From Duganella sp. BJB480 (GTDB taxonomy: Bacteria; Pseudomonadota; Gammaproteobacteria; Burkholderiales; Burkholderiaceae_D): DNA of 64,000 nucleotides. The notes under the pieces are model-generated. The model saw only the letters and a program-made list of their open reading frames with translations. It was not told where the DNA came from and searched no databases. The stretch covers positions 124,001-188,000 of the forward strand of contig QVIN01000008.1 of NCBI GenBank assembly GCA_003416985.1, in the 5' to 3' direction. How positions within the stretch are numbered: position 1 is the stretch's first letter; every line of letters begins with the position of its first letter. A program made the translations under genes and the position numbers. Shown here piece by piece: positions 35,453 to 44,796 of the stretch.

Positions 35453-38400
35453 TACACCAGCACCCGCTCGATGCCGCCGTCGTTGGCGCGCTTGACGTAG
35501 TCGGCCATCCAGTTCTCGCCCAGCAGGTGCTTGGCGATCTCGACCACGATGTAGTCGGCCGTCGTGCCCGCGTCCTCGCCGTAGCGCGACACGCCGCCCA
35601 GGCAGGCCGGGCAGCTGGTCAGGATCTTCACTTCGCCGTCGAAGCCGTCGGCGCGCAGCTTGTCCGCACCCTTGATGACTTCCTCTTCCTTGCGGAAGCG
35701 CACCTGCGTCGAGATGTCGGGACGCGCGATCATCAGCGTGCCCGAATCGCCGCAGCAGCGGTCGTTCTTCTCGATCTTGACGTTGTCGTGCGTCTGGATC
35801 AGCGAGTTGACGGTCTTGGTCGCCTCCTGCATCTTCATCGGCGTGTGGCAAGGCTCGTGGTACATATAGCGCGTGCCGGTCACGCCTTCCAGCTTGACCT
35901 GCTTCTCCATCAGGTACTCATGGATGTCCATGATGCGGCAGCCCGGGAAGATCTTGTCGAACTCGTAGGTCGCCAGCTGGTCGTAGCAGGTGCCGCACGA
36001 GACCAGCACGGTCTTGATGTCCAGATAGTTGAGCGTGTTGGCCATGCGGTGGAACAGCACGCGGTTATCGGTCATCATCTTCTCGGCCTTGTCGTACTCG
36101 CCCGAGCCGCGCTGCGGATAGCCGCAGCACAGGTAGCCCGGCGGCAGCACGGTCTGCACGCCCACTTCCCACAGCATGGCCTGCGTGGCCAGGCCCACCT
36201 GCGAGAACAGGCGCTCCGAGCCGCAGCCAGGGAAGTAGAACACCGCTTCCGTGTCGGCGTTGGTGGCCTTGGGATTGCGGATGATCGGGATCACCTTGTC
36301 GTCCTCGATGTCCAGCAGGGCGCGCGCGGTTTTCTTCGGCAGGCCGCCCGGCATCTTCTTGTTGATGAAGTGGATCACCTGCTCGCGCACCTTGGGCTTG
36401 CCCACCGTTGGAGGCGGCGCCTTGGTCTGCTTCTTGGCGAACTTCTTCAGCAAGTCGTTGCCCAGGCGCTGGGCCTTGTAGCCGATGCCCACCATCGCCG
36501 CGCGGGTGGCGTTGATGGTGGCCGGATCGGTGGCGTTGAGGAAGAACATCGCCGCCGACTTGCCGGGGTTGAAGCTCTTCTTGTCCATCTTGCGCAGCAA
36601 GTTGCGCATGTTCATCGACACGTCGCCGAAGTCGATGTTGACCGGACATGGGGTCACGCATTTATGGCAGACGGTGCAGTGGTCGGCCACGTCCTCGAAT
36701 TCTTCCCAGTGCTTGATCGAGATGCCGCGGCGGGTCTGCTCTTCGTACAGGAAGGCTTCGATCAGCGACGAGGTCGCCAGGATCTTGTCGCGCGGCGAGT
36801 ACAGCAGGTTGGCGCGCGGCACGTGGGTCGAGCACACCGGCTTGCACTTGCCGCAGCGCAGACAGTCCTTGACGCTGTTGGCGATCTCGCCGATGTCGCT
36901 TTGCTGCATGATCAGCGATTCGTGGCCCATCAGGCCGAACGACGGCGTGTAGGCGTTGGACAAATCGGCTTCCATGCCGGCCAGGTTCAGCAGCTTGCCC
37001 TTGTTGAAGCGGCCTTCCGGGTCGACGCGCAGCTTGTAGTCGCGGAACGGGCCGATCTCTTCTTCGGTCAGGAACTCCAGCTTGGTGATGCCGATGCCGT
37101 GCTCGCCCGAGATCACGCCGTTGAGCGAACGGGCCAGCGTCATGATGCGCGCGACAGCCTGGTGCGCCAGTTGCAGCATCTCGTAGTGGTCCGAGTTGAC
37201 CGGCAGGTTGGTGTGCACGTTGCCGTCGCCGGCGTGCATGTGCAGCGCCACGAACACGCGGCCGCGCAGCACGCGCTTGTGGATGGCGGTCGCTTCGTCG
37301 AGGATCAGCTTGTAGGCGGCGCCGTTGAAGATCTGGCGCAGCTGGGCGCGGATTTCCTGCTTCCAGGTGACGCGGATGGTGCGGTCCTGCACCACGTCGA
37401 ACAAGGTCGCGTCCGGCTGGGTCTTCAGGCGCTCGTCGAACACCGGCAGCAGGCGCTCCAGGCCCAGCTCGGCCAGTTGCGCGGTGACGGCGGTCAGCGG
37501 CTTGTCGAGCTCGGCCAGCAGGAAGGTCCAGCGCGCCTTCACCTGGGTCAGCAGCGCTTGCGCCTGCTGCTCGCGGTCGCCCAGCATTTCGGCGTCGCCG
37601 ACGGCGTCGTCGGCGTCGTCGCTCTTGCCGATCGGCAGATTGCCGGCGGCGAAGAACTGCTGCAGCTCATCGGCCAATTGCAGCTTGTTCTTGATCGACA
37701 GTTCGATGTTGATGCGCTCGATGCCGTCGGTGTACTCGCCCATGCGGTTGAGCGGGATCACCACGTCCTCGTTGATCTTGAAGGCGTTGGTGTGCTTGGC
37801 GATGGCGGCGGTGCGGGCGCGGTCCAGCCAGAATTTCTTGCGCGCTTCCGGGCTGACGGCCACGAAGCCTTCGCCCACGCGGGTGTTGGCGATGCGGACC
37901 ACTTCCGAGGCGGCCATGGCAACGGCGTTCTCATCGTCGCCGACGATGTCGCCGAACAGCGCCATCTTCGGCAGCACGCCGCGCTTGGACTTGGTGGCGT
38001 AGCCGACCGCGCGCAGGTAGCGCTCGTCCAGGTGCTCCAGGCCGGCCAGGCGCAGCGTGCTGAACTGCTCGCCCTTGGCCGGCAGGCCGTCCAGGTAATC
38101 CTTGATTTCCACGATCGACGGGATCGCGTCGCGCGCCTGGCCGAAGAACTCCAGGCAGACGGTGCGGGCGAACTTCGGCATCTTGTGCAGGATCCAGCGG
38201 CCCGAGGTGATCAGGCCGTCGCAGCCCTCTTTCTGGATGCCCGGCAGGCCGGCCAGGAACTTGTCGGTGACGTCCTTGCCCAGGCCTTCCTTGCGGAATT
38301 TGCGGCCTTCGATCTCCAGCAGCTCGGTCTTGAACGGCTCGCCTTTCGACTCGCCGCGCGCGGTCGGATGCGTCCACTCCAGCTTGAAGCGGGCCAGCGG

Positions 38401-39459
38401 CGTGTCGTGGATCTTCGACAGATTGTGGTCCAGGCGCGTGACTTCCAGCCAGTCGCCGTTCGGGTCGACCATGCGCCACGAGGCCAGGTTGTCCAGCGCC
38501 GTGCCCCACAGCACGGCCTTCTTGCCGCCTGCGTTCATCGCGATATTGCCGCCGATGCAGGAGGCGTGGGCCGAGGTCGGATCGACCGCGAACACGAAGC
38601 CGGCCTTCTCGGCAGCCTCGGACACCTTGTTGGTGATGACGCCGGCGCCGGTGTGGATGGTCGCGTATTCGCGGTCCAGGCCGGGCAGCACCTTCATTTC
38701 CACCGGGCCCATGTTGAGCAGCTTCTCGGTGTTGATCACGGCCGACATCGGCGTCAGCGGAATCGCGCCGCCGGTGTAGCCGGTGCCGCCGCCGCGCGGG
38801 ATGATGGTCAGCCCCAGTTCGATGCAGCCCTTGACCAGGCCGGCCATTTCCTCCTCGCTGTCAGGCGTCAGCACCACGAACGGATACTCGACGCGCCAGT
38901 CGGTGGCGTCGGTCACGTGCGAGATGCGCTTCATGCCGTCGAAGCAGATGTTGTGCTTGTCGGTGTAGCGGCCCAGCACCTTGTAGGTGCGCTTGCGCAG
39001 ATCGTAGACCTGCTTGAATTCCTCGCCGAAGTCGGCCACGGCCTTGCCGGCCGCGCGCAGCAGCTTGGCCACGTTGGTGCTGCGTTCGCGTGCCGCATCG
39101 TCGCCGGTGTCGTCGACGGTCAGGCGGCGCTTGTCCACCTCGGCCAGGCGGTGATGCAGGGCGTCGATCAGTTCCTGGCGGCGCTTCGGGTTGTCCAGCA
39201 TGTCGTCCTGCAGGTACGGATTGCGGCGGACGGCCCAGATATCGCCCAGCACCTCGTACAGCATGCGCGCCGAACGGCCGGTCTGGCGGGCGCCGCGCAA
39301 GGCATCCAGCAAGCTCCACGACTCCTCGCCCAGCAGCCGGATGACGATCTCGCGATCGGAAAACGACGTGTAGTTGTAAGGAATTTCACGAAGGCGCGTG
39401 GCCTCGGGACCGTGGGGCGTTTCCGCCAGCAAAGCTTGAATTTGTGCAGGGGCATTCAT
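35452..39459 (-). CDS. Giant FAD-linked oxidase / Fe-S oxidoreductase (DUF3683)
   Basis: 1335 residues from the ATG at 39459 (MNAPAQIQALLAE); a longer frame reaches 39498. Domains in order: an N-terminal DUF3683-like region; an FAD_binding_4 domain (IIPRGGGTGYTGGAIPLTPMS, about 215-235); an FAD-oxidase C-terminal domain with HMHAGDGNVHTNLP; two CxxCxxCxxxC ferredoxin motifs (CLRCGKCKPVC, CTVCHKCVTPC); and two CCG domains (LCCGYPQRGSGE, DRCCGDSGTL). The layout equals GlcD plus GlcF fused in one chain, so it likely oxidises a 2-hydroxy acid such as D-lactate and feeds electrons to the respiratory chain. The substrate is inferred. Confidence 0.9.
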   Translation of the reverse strand: MNAPAQIQALLAETPHGPEATRLREIPYNYTSFSDREIVIRLLGEESWSLLDALRGARQTGRSARMLYEVLGDIWAVRRNPYLQDDMLDNPKRRQELIDALHHRLAEVDKRRLTVDDTGDDAARERSTNVAKLLRAAGKAVADFGEEFKQVYDLRKRTYKVLGRYTDKHNICFDGMKRISHVTDATDWRVEYPFVVLTPDSEEEMAGLVKGCIELGLTIIPRGGGTGYTGGAIPLTPMSAVINTEKLLNMGPVEMKVLPGLDREYATIHTGAGVITNKVSEAAEKAGFVFAVDPTSAHASCIGGNIAMNAGGKKAVLWGTALDNLASWRMVDPNGDWLEVTRLDHNLSKIHDTPLARFKLEWTHPTARGESKGEPFKTELLEIEGRKFRKEGLGKDVTDKFLAGLPGIQKEGCDGLITSGRWILHKMPKFARTVCLEFFGQARDAIPSIVEIKDYLDGLPAKGEQFSTLRLAGLEHLDERYLRAVGYATKSKRGVLPKMALFGDIVGDDENAVAMAASEVVRIANTRVGEGFVAVSPEARKKFWLDRARTAAIAKHTNAFKINEDVVIPLNRMGEYTDGIERINIELSIKNKLQLADELQQFFAAGNLPIGKSDDADDAVGDAEMLGDREQQAQALLTQVKARWTFLLAELDKPLTAVTAQLAELGLERLLPVFDERLKTQPDATLFDVVQDRTIRVTWKQEIRAQLRQIFNGAAYKLILDEATAIHKRVLRGRVFVALHMHAGDGNVHTNLPVNSDHYEMLQLAHQAVARIMTLARSLNGVISGEHGIGITKLEFLTEEEIGPFRDYKLRVDPEGRFNKGKLLNLAGMEADLSNAYTPSFGLMGHESLIMQQSDIGEIANSVKDCLRCGKCKPVCSTHVPRANLLYSPRDKILATSSLIEAFLYEEQTRRGISIKHWEEFEDVADHCTVCHKCVTPCPVNIDFGDVSMNMRNLLRKMDKKSFNPGKSAAMFFLNATDPATINATRAAMVGIGYKAQRLGNDLLKKFAKKQTKAPPPTVGKPKVREQVIHFINKKMPGGLPKKTARALLDIEDDKVIPIIRNPKATNADTEAVFYFPGCGSERLFSQVGLATQAMLWEVGVQTVLPPGYLCCGYPQRGSGEYDKAEKMMTDNRVLFHRMANTLNYLDIKTVLVSCGTCYDQLATYEFDKIFPGCRIMDIHEYLMEKQVKLEGVTGTRYMYHEPCHTPMKMQEATKTVNSLIQTHDNVKIEKNDRCCGDSGTLMIARPDISTQVRFRKEEEVIKGADKLRADGFDGEVKILTSCPACLGGVSRYGEDAGTTADYIVVEIAKHLLGENWMADYVKRANDGGIERVLV

Positions 39460-39683
39460 TGTGAGATTGGACTTGTAGACTGAACCCGGGAGGGTCATTT
39501 TAGCGTATTGCGGCGCACCACGCCGGAACAGCCTTAGACAGCCGAGGGGCTATCCGGTTTGCAATAACCCACCAAAAATTTGCAAATTCCGGCTTTTCTT
39601 GGCAATGACGGATAAATACCCACCATAAAACTGAACGAAATTCATTCCTGGGCGCTTATGGCAATATGATTGCTTGCACCAAA

Positions 39684-40175
39684 TTAGCCGAGCATTTGGC
39701 CGATCCGGTGCCAAACCCCGTCCGGCACGTACAACAGCAGCGAGGTCATGGTCAGGTAGCGCAGCAGTTTTCCGACCGCCATGTAGGCGATGCTGGGCCA
39801 AAACGGCAGCTTGAGCCAGCCGCCCAGCGTGCACAGCGGATCGCCGATACCGGGCAGCCAGGCCAGCAGCATGGTCTTGGCGCCGTAGCGTTCCAGCCAG
39901 TGGAACCAGCGGCTCTTGCGTTCCTTGGCGAACGATTGCTTGGCCTGGTAGCCCATCCAGTAGTCGATGGCGCCGCCCAGCGTGTTGCCGATGGTGGCGA
40001 CGCCGATCACGCTCCAGAACATGGCCGGGTTGGCCTTGACGACAGCAAACACCGCCGGTTCCGAGCCCAACGGCACCAAGGTGGCGGAGATAAGACTGAT
40101 GATAAAGACCGACGTCAGGCCCACTTCCGGCGCCGCCAACAGGTGCAGCAGCCAGGCGATTGCAGATTCGATCAT
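39684..40175 (-). CDS. YqaA family (DedA/SNARE-associated-like) membrane protein
   Basis: 163 residues from the ATG at 40175 (MIESAIAWLLHLLAAPEVG). Four or so hydrophobic segments and the conserved ISATLVPLGSEP, GNTLGGAIDYWMGY and LAWLPGIGDPLCTLGGWL stretches place it in the YqaA group of the SNARE-associated/VTT superfamily. Related DedA proteins carry undecaprenyl phosphate or phospholipids across membranes; the role of YqaA itself is not known. An ATTATAAT at 40206-40213 may contain its -10 box. Divergent from ilvA, with a large palindrome in between. Confidence 0.85.
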   Translation of the reverse strand: MIESAIAWLLHLLAAPEVGLTSVFIISLISATLVPLGSEPAVFAVVKANPAMFWSVIGVATIGNTLGGAIDYWMGYQAKQSFAKERKSRWFHWLERYGAKTMLLAWLPGIGDPLCTLGGWLKLPFWPSIAYMAVGKLLRYLTMTSLLLYVPDGVWHRIGQMLG

Positions 40176-40328
40176 CGGTTTCTTTGAGCGGAAGGAAAGG
40201 TGTCCATTATAATGAGTCGCACACCGCATGATTGAACAGTCCGGTCGCCCGCCCATCCGCGCGCGGCCCGCGCCCCTGCTTCACCCGGTCACACGCCGGA
40301 TAGTTAGCACTGAATGAGCAAAACCCAT

Positions 40329-40415
40329 TGGGGTCAAGTCTGACATTCGGACACGGGCTCTACCGTAGCGCGCTGCTACGGTAGAGCCCGTGTCCGAATG
40401 TCAGACTTGACCCCA
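40329..40415. repeat. Perfect 41-bp inverted repeat (REP/MITE-like), copy 1
   Basis: Left arm 40329-40369 and right arm 40375-40415 are perfect reverse complements around a 5-nt loop (GCGCT). The outer part, beginning GGGGTCAAGTCTGACATTCG, is shared with the element at 55.07-55.20 kb, while the inner part (GGCTCTACCGTAGC) differs. It ends 26 bp upstream of the ilvA ATG, so a transcript starting upstream would fold into a very stable hairpin in the ilvA leader. No coding capacity. Confidence 0.9.
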
Positions 40416-40441
40416 CCCCGGAATGACTACGTTTGCAGACC

Positions 40442-41977
40442 ATGACTATCGACTATCTGAAGAAAATCCTGACCGCGCGCGTCTATGACGTCGCTACTGA
40501 AACCCCGCTGGAACTCGCGCCGACGCTGTCGCAGCGCTTCGAGAACCGAATTTACTTCAAGCGCGAGGACATGCAGAGCGTGTTCAGCTTCAAGATTCGC
40601 GGCGCCTACAACAAGATGGCCCACCTGAGCGAGGCCCAGCGCAAGCGCGGCGTGATCTGCGCTTCGGCCGGCAACCACGCCCAGGGCGTGGCGCTGTCGG
40701 CGGCCCGCATGGGCTGCCGCGCGGTCATCGTGATGCCGACCACCACCCCGCAGGTGAAGGTCGAGGCGGTCAAGGCGCGCGGCGGCGCCGACGTCGAGGT
40801 GGTGCTGCACGGCGAGTCCTATACCGATGCCTACAACCACGCGCTGCTGCTGGAGCAGGAACAGAAGCTGACCTTTGTCCATCCGTTCGACGATCCCGAT
40901 GTGATCGCCGGCCAGGGCACCATCGGCATGGAAATCCTGCGCCAGCATTCCGGCCCCATCCACGCGATCTTCGTGCCGATCGGCGGCGGCGGCCTGATCT
41001 CCGGCATCGCCGCCTACGTCAAGCAGATCCGCCCGGACATCAAGATCATCGGCGTGCAGAGCCTGGACTCGGACGCCATGGCGCGCAGCGTCAAGGCCGG
41101 CGAGCGCGTGACGCTGGCCGACGTGGGCCTGTTCGCCGACGGCACGGCGGTGCGCCTGGCCGGCGAGGAAACCTTCCGCCTGGTGCAGCAGTATGTGGAC
41201 GACATCATCCTGGTCGACACCGACGCCATCAGCGCGGCCATCAAGGACGTGTTCAGCGACACCCGCTCGATCCTGGAGCCGTCCGGCGCGCTGGCCATCG
41301 CCGGCGCCAAGGCCTATGTCGAGCGCGCAGCGCTGAGCAAGGACCCGGTCAAGAACGAGACGCTGATCACCATTGCCAGCGGCGCCAATATGAACTTCGA
41401 CCGCCTGCGCTTCGTGGCCGAGCGCGCCGAGCTGGGCGAGGCGCGCGAGGCGGTGTTCGCCGTCACGCTGCCGGAACAGCGCGGCAGCTTCAAGCGCTTC
41501 TGCGCGCTGGTCGGCCCGCGCAACGTCACCGAGTTCAACTACCGCATCAGCGACAAGGACGAGGCCCACGTGTTCTGCGGCGTGCAGATCGCCGACCGCG
41601 GCGAGTCGGGCGCGCTGGCGCGCACCTTCGAGCAGCACGATTTCAAGACGCTGGACCTGACCCACGACGAGCTGGCCAAGGCCCACATCCGCCATCTGGT
41701 CGGCGGCAAGAGCGCGCTGGCCAAGGACGAGTTGCTGTATCGTTTCGAATTCCCCGAGCGTCCGGGCGCGCTGATGCGCTTCCTCAATTCGATGGCGCCG
41801 AACTGGAACATCTCGCTGTGCCACTACCGCAGCCAGGGCGGGGACGTCGGCCGCATCCTGATCGGCCTGCAGGTGCCGCCGGAGGAAATGGACCAGTTCG
41901 CGCAGTTCCTCACCACGCTGGGCTACCGCTACTGGGATGAAAGCGCCAATCCCGTGTACAAGCTGTTCCTGGGCTAA
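40442..41977 (+). CDS. ilvA: Threonine ammonia-lyase, biosynthetic
   Basis: 511 residues from the ATG at 40442. It deaminates threonine to 2-oxobutanoate, the first step of isoleucine synthesis. The PLP-binding lysine is Lys51 in SFKIRGAYNKM, and the phosphate-binding loop is IGGGGLI. Two ACT-like C-terminal domains (from EAVFAVTLPEQRGSFKRF and LLYRFEFPERPGALMRFL) mark the allosteric, isoleucine-inhibited long form. No good ribosome site is visible; a TTG three codons upstream is possible. The palindrome directly upstream may affect translation. Confidence 0.94.
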   Translation: MTIDYLKKILTARVYDVATETPLELAPTLSQRFENRIYFKREDMQSVFSFKIRGAYNKMAHLSEAQRKRGVICASAGNHAQGVALSAARMGCRAVIVMPTTTPQVKVEAVKARGGADVEVVLHGESYTDAYNHALLLEQEQKLTFVHPFDDPDVIAGQGTIGMEILRQHSGPIHAIFVPIGGGGLISGIAAYVKQIRPDIKIIGVQSLDSDAMARSVKAGERVTLADVGLFADGTAVRLAGEETFRLVQQYVDDIILVDTDAISAAIKDVFSDTRSILEPSGALAIAGAKAYVERAALSKDPVKNETLITIASGANMNFDRLRFVAERAELGEAREAVFAVTLPEQRGSFKRFCALVGPRNVTEFNYRISDKDEAHVFCGVQIADRGESGALARTFEQHDFKTLDLTHDELAKAHIRHLVGGKSALAKDELLYRFEFPERPGALMRFLNSMAPNWNISLCHYRSQGGDVGRILIGLQVPPEEMDQFAQFLTTLGYRYWDESANPVYKLFLG

Positions 41978-42039
41978 GCCCGGCACGACGGCATGGTTTG
42001 CGCTACCATGCCGTCCTTCACCGAATCACACACACCGCC

Positions 42040-42873
42040 ATGACCAACACCGTCGACCTGTCCCCGCTGGGAAAAACCTCCGCCTACCGCACCGACTACG
42101 CGCCGGAGCTGCTGTTCCCGATCCCGCGCCAGGGCAAGCGCGACGAGCTGGGCCTGACCGGCACCCTGCCCTTCTTCGGCGTCGACATCTGGAACGCCTA
42201 CGAGATCTCGTGGCTGAACACGCGCGGCAAGCCGCAGGTGGCGATCGCCCGCATCACGGTGCCGGCCGATTCGCCCAACATCATCGAGTCGAAGTCCTTC
42301 AAGCTGTACCTGAACTCCTTCAACCAGACCCGCCTCGACAGCGTGGTCGCGCTCAAGCAGCTGCTGCAGCAGGACTTGTCGAACGGCTTCGGCGCCAACG
42401 TCCACCTCTCGCTGACCCAGCCGGAGGAATTCGGCATGGTGGAGATGGGCGAGCTCGACGGCCTGCTGCTGGACCGCCTGGACATCGACGTCGACCACTA
42501 CAGCCCGGCGCCCGAGCTGCTCAAGGCCGCGCTGGACGAGGAGCCGGTCGAGGAGAAGCTGATCTCGCACCTGCTCAAGTCGAACTGCCTGGTCACCGGC
42601 CAGCCGGACTGGGCCAGCGTGCAGATCCACTACGCCGGCCCGCAGATCGACCAGGAGAGCCTGCTGCGCTACCTGATCGGCTTCCGCGAGCACAACGAGT
42701 TCCACGAGCAGTGCGTCGAGCGCATCTTCACCGACATCCTGCGCCAGTGCCAGCCGCAGCAATTGTCGGTGTACGCCCGCTACACCCGGCGCGGCGGGCT
42801 GGACATCAACCCCTGGCGCAGCAACTTCAGCAGCGCCCAGAAGCCGTCCAATCTTCGTGGCGCACGTCAATAG
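42040..42873 (+). CDS. queF: NADPH-dependent 7-cyano-7-deazaguanine reductase
   Basis: 277 residues from the ATG at 42040 (MTNTVDLSPLGKT); upstream frame from 41998 has no support. This is the long, YqcD-type QueF: the QueF motif is ESKSFKLYLNSFNQT (83-97), and the catalytic Cys183 and Asp190 lie in SNCLVTGQPD. It reduces preQ0 to preQ1 for queuosine tRNA modification. It stands 62 bp after ilvA on the same strand and may be co-transcribed. No riboswitch is evident upstream. Confidence 0.93.
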   Translation: MTNTVDLSPLGKTSAYRTDYAPELLFPIPRQGKRDELGLTGTLPFFGVDIWNAYEISWLNTRGKPQVAIARITVPADSPNIIESKSFKLYLNSFNQTRLDSVVALKQLLQQDLSNGFGANVHLSLTQPEEFGMVEMGELDGLLLDRLDIDVDHYSPAPELLKAALDEEPVEEKLISHLLKSNCLVTGQPDWASVQIHYAGPQIDQESLLRYLIGFREHNEFHEQCVERIFTDILRQCQPQQLSVYARYTRRGGLDINPWRSNFSSAQKPSNLRGARQ

Positions 42874-43213
42874 GTCTGGCACTTTTTCCAATCAAACGGG
42901 AAAAATCAGGCGTATGATAGGCGGATGGGGCGCGGTTGCACGCGACGGCGCGCCATTTGGCCACACCGGCCGGAAAACGCGCAAATAATCGGAAATTCGC
43001 CCCGGACCCTGGCGAAAAACCGGCGTTTTCCCTGATTCCTACTCAGAAATAGCGATTCCTTTCTTTGCTGCAAATACAGCCCAGCCCGCGCGCCGGCTGG
43101 CTGACATAAACACAACGACCGGCGTGAGCGATTTCATGTTACATGGCGCAGAAACCAGCCTATAATTCTGCTCGCATGCCACCTTTGTGCGTTGCAACAT
43201 TTAATGTCGCGTT
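42874..43213. other. 340-bp non-coding region before ptsN
   Basis: No credible gene was seen; the only open frame (42906-43115 minus) lacks family features. The right part holds a good sigma-70-type promoter for ptsN. If the inferred inversion of this segment is real, one breakpoint lies within or near this region. Confidence 0.5.
43139..43166 (+). promoter_or_regulatory. Predicted sigma-70 promoter for ptsN-hprK-rapZ
   Basis: TTACAT (43139-43144), a 16-bp spacer and a consensus TATAAT (43161-43166), about 48 bp before the ptsN ATG. The hexamers and spacing are close to the consensus. Confidence 0.6.
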
Positions 43214-43696
43214 ATGAATAACCTTAGCAAAATACTCTCACTGGAAAACGTGCAGCTCGATCTGGAAGTGTCCAGCAAGAAGCGCGCTTTCGAGCAGGCC
43301 GGCCTGATCTTCGAAAACAATTGCGGCATCGCCCGCTCCACCGTGTCGGACAATCTGTTCGCGCGCGAGCGCCTCGGTTCGACCGGGCTGGGCCATGGCG
43401 TCGCCGTGCCGCACGGCCGCATCAAGGGCATGAAGAGCTTGAAATCGCCGCTGGCCGCCTTCGTGCGCCTGGCCGAGCCGATTCCGTTCGAATCGCCCGA
43501 CGGCAAGCCGGTCAACCTGCTGTTCTTCCTGCTGATCCCGGACCACGTCACCCAGCAGCACCTGGAGATCCTGTCCGAGATCGCCGAGATGTTCTCCGAC
43601 GACGCCTTCCGCACCGCGCTGAGCACCGACGCCGATCCGAAATCGGTCCATGCGCGCATCATCAACTGGGTGCCCAGCCTGCAGGCCGCCGGCTGA
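43214..43696 (+). CDS. ptsN: PTS IIA-like nitrogen-regulatory protein PtsN
   Basis: 160 residues with the EIIA-Ntr fold. The phosphorylated histidine is His67 in GHGVAVPHGR. The protein receives phosphate from the nitrogen PTS (PtsP, NPr) and controls potassium transport, sigma-54-linked and other processes by protein contacts. It is followed by hprK and rapZ on the same strand. In most proteobacteria I know it follows hpf directly; here it is on the opposite strand, 4 kb away from hpf. Confidence 0.93.
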   Translation: MNNLSKILSLENVQLDLEVSSKKRAFEQAGLIFENNCGIARSTVSDNLFARERLGSTGLGHGVAVPHGRIKGMKSLKSPLAAFVRLAEPIPFESPDGKPVNLLFFLLIPDHVTQQHLEILSEIAEMFSDDAFRTALSTDADPKSVHARIINWVPSLQAAG

Positions 43697-43762
43697 GATC
43701 GGCTGGGTCGCCGGACTATAGGTTAAACTAAGGTTTAGTTCATCCTCCTGCAAAGACGACCC

Positions 43763-44698
43763 ATGCTGCAAACTCCGCTGACGATCCAACGCCTGTACGA
43801 CGACAATCGCGAAAGTTTGCAGCTCGGCTGGTTCGCCGGCTTCCCCGGCGGCGAGCGCCTGATCTCCGGCGACGTGGCCTCGGCCGCCGACCAGGTCGGC
43901 CACCTGAACACCATCCACCCGGGCCGCATCCAGGTCTTCGGGCACCAGGAAATCAACTACTACCAGCGTTTGAAATCGCTCACGCGCGCCCACGTCATCG
44001 GCGAGCTGATCGCCGGCGGCCCGCCGGCGCTGATCATCGCGCAAGGGCTGGAGACGCCGCCCGACATCCTCGCCATCTGCGACGAGAAAAACATTCCGCT
44101 GTTCTCCACGCCGCTGCCGGCCGCGCAGGTGATCGACTTCCTGCGCGTCTACCTGTCCAAGAAGCTGGCCCAGCGCATCATCATGCACGGCGTGTTCATG
44201 GACGTGCTGGGCGTGGGCGTGCTGATCACGGGCGACTCGGGCCTGGGCAAGAGCGAGCTGGGGCTGGAGCTGATCTCGCGCTCGCACGGCCTGGTGGCCG
44301 ACGACGCGGTGGAGTTCTCGCGCATCGCGCCGAACATGATCGAGGGCCGCTGCCCGGCGCTGCTGCAGAACCTGTTGGAAGTGCGCGGGCTGGGGCTGCT
44401 GGACATCAAGGCCATCTTCGGCGAGACCGCCGTGCGCCGCAAGATGCGGCTGAAGCTGATCGTGCACCTGGTGCGGCGCGGCGCGGCCGACGAGGAGGTG
44501 GAACGCCTGCCGTTCCAGTTCCCGACCGAGGACGTGCTGGGCCTGCCGATCCGCAAGGTGGTGATCCCGGTGGCGGCCGGCCGCAACATCGCGGTGCTGC
44601 TGGAGGCCGCCGTGCGCAACACCATCCTGCAACTGCGCGGCATCGATACGCTGCAGGAGTTCATGGAGCGCCAGCGACAAGCGATGAGCGGCGACTAA
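43763..44698 (+). CDS. hprK: HPr(Ser) kinase/phosphorylase
   Basis: 311 residues. The Walker A motif GDSGLGKS is at 157-164, and the family's C-terminal signature is at EVRGLGLLDIKAIFG. The N-terminal domain is the HprK regulatory lobe. The enzyme phosphorylates and dephosphorylates HPr on serine, setting PTS signalling state. In betaproteobacteria it is a known neighbour of ptsN and rapZ. It starts 66 bp after ptsN; the message likely covers all three genes. HPr and enzyme I genes are not in the window. Confidence 0.93.
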   Translation: MLQTPLTIQRLYDDNRESLQLGWFAGFPGGERLISGDVASAADQVGHLNTIHPGRIQVFGHQEINYYQRLKSLTRAHVIGELIAGGPPALIIAQGLETPPDILAICDEKNIPLFSTPLPAAQVIDFLRVYLSKKLAQRIIMHGVFMDVLGVGVLITGDSGLGKSELGLELISRSHGLVADDAVEFSRIAPNMIEGRCPALLQNLLEVRGLGLLDIKAIFGETAVRRKMRLKLIVHLVRRGAADEEVERLPFQFPTEDVLGLPIRKVVIPVAAGRNIAVLLEAAVRNTILQLRGIDTLQEFMERQRQAMSGD

Positions 44699-44796
44699 GC
44701 GATAAGAGCCGACCTCATGGCTTTTTCGCATCATTGCGAAAACTAAACATGGTCAGGATGGGCAAGCTTTGCCGGGCTGCGGTATCATCCGGGGCT

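Noticed and set aside
35527..39483. 1318-codon open frame opposite the FAD/Fe-S oxidoreductase
   Set aside because: It mirrors the codon pattern of the real gene and shows no recognisable family, so it is a shadow.
40329..40415. CRISPR repeat or phage attachment site
   Set aside because: There is a single palindrome with no spaced repeats or integrase nearby, and the same family occurs at 55 kb as a long inverted repeat.
42906..43115. 69-codon open frame before ptsN
   Set aside because: No family features, no ribosome site, and it lies opposite the ptsN promoter region.
44707..44726. Terminator between hprK and rapZ
   Set aside because: The stem is only four base pairs (AGCC/GGCT) before a T run, too weak to list with confidence.
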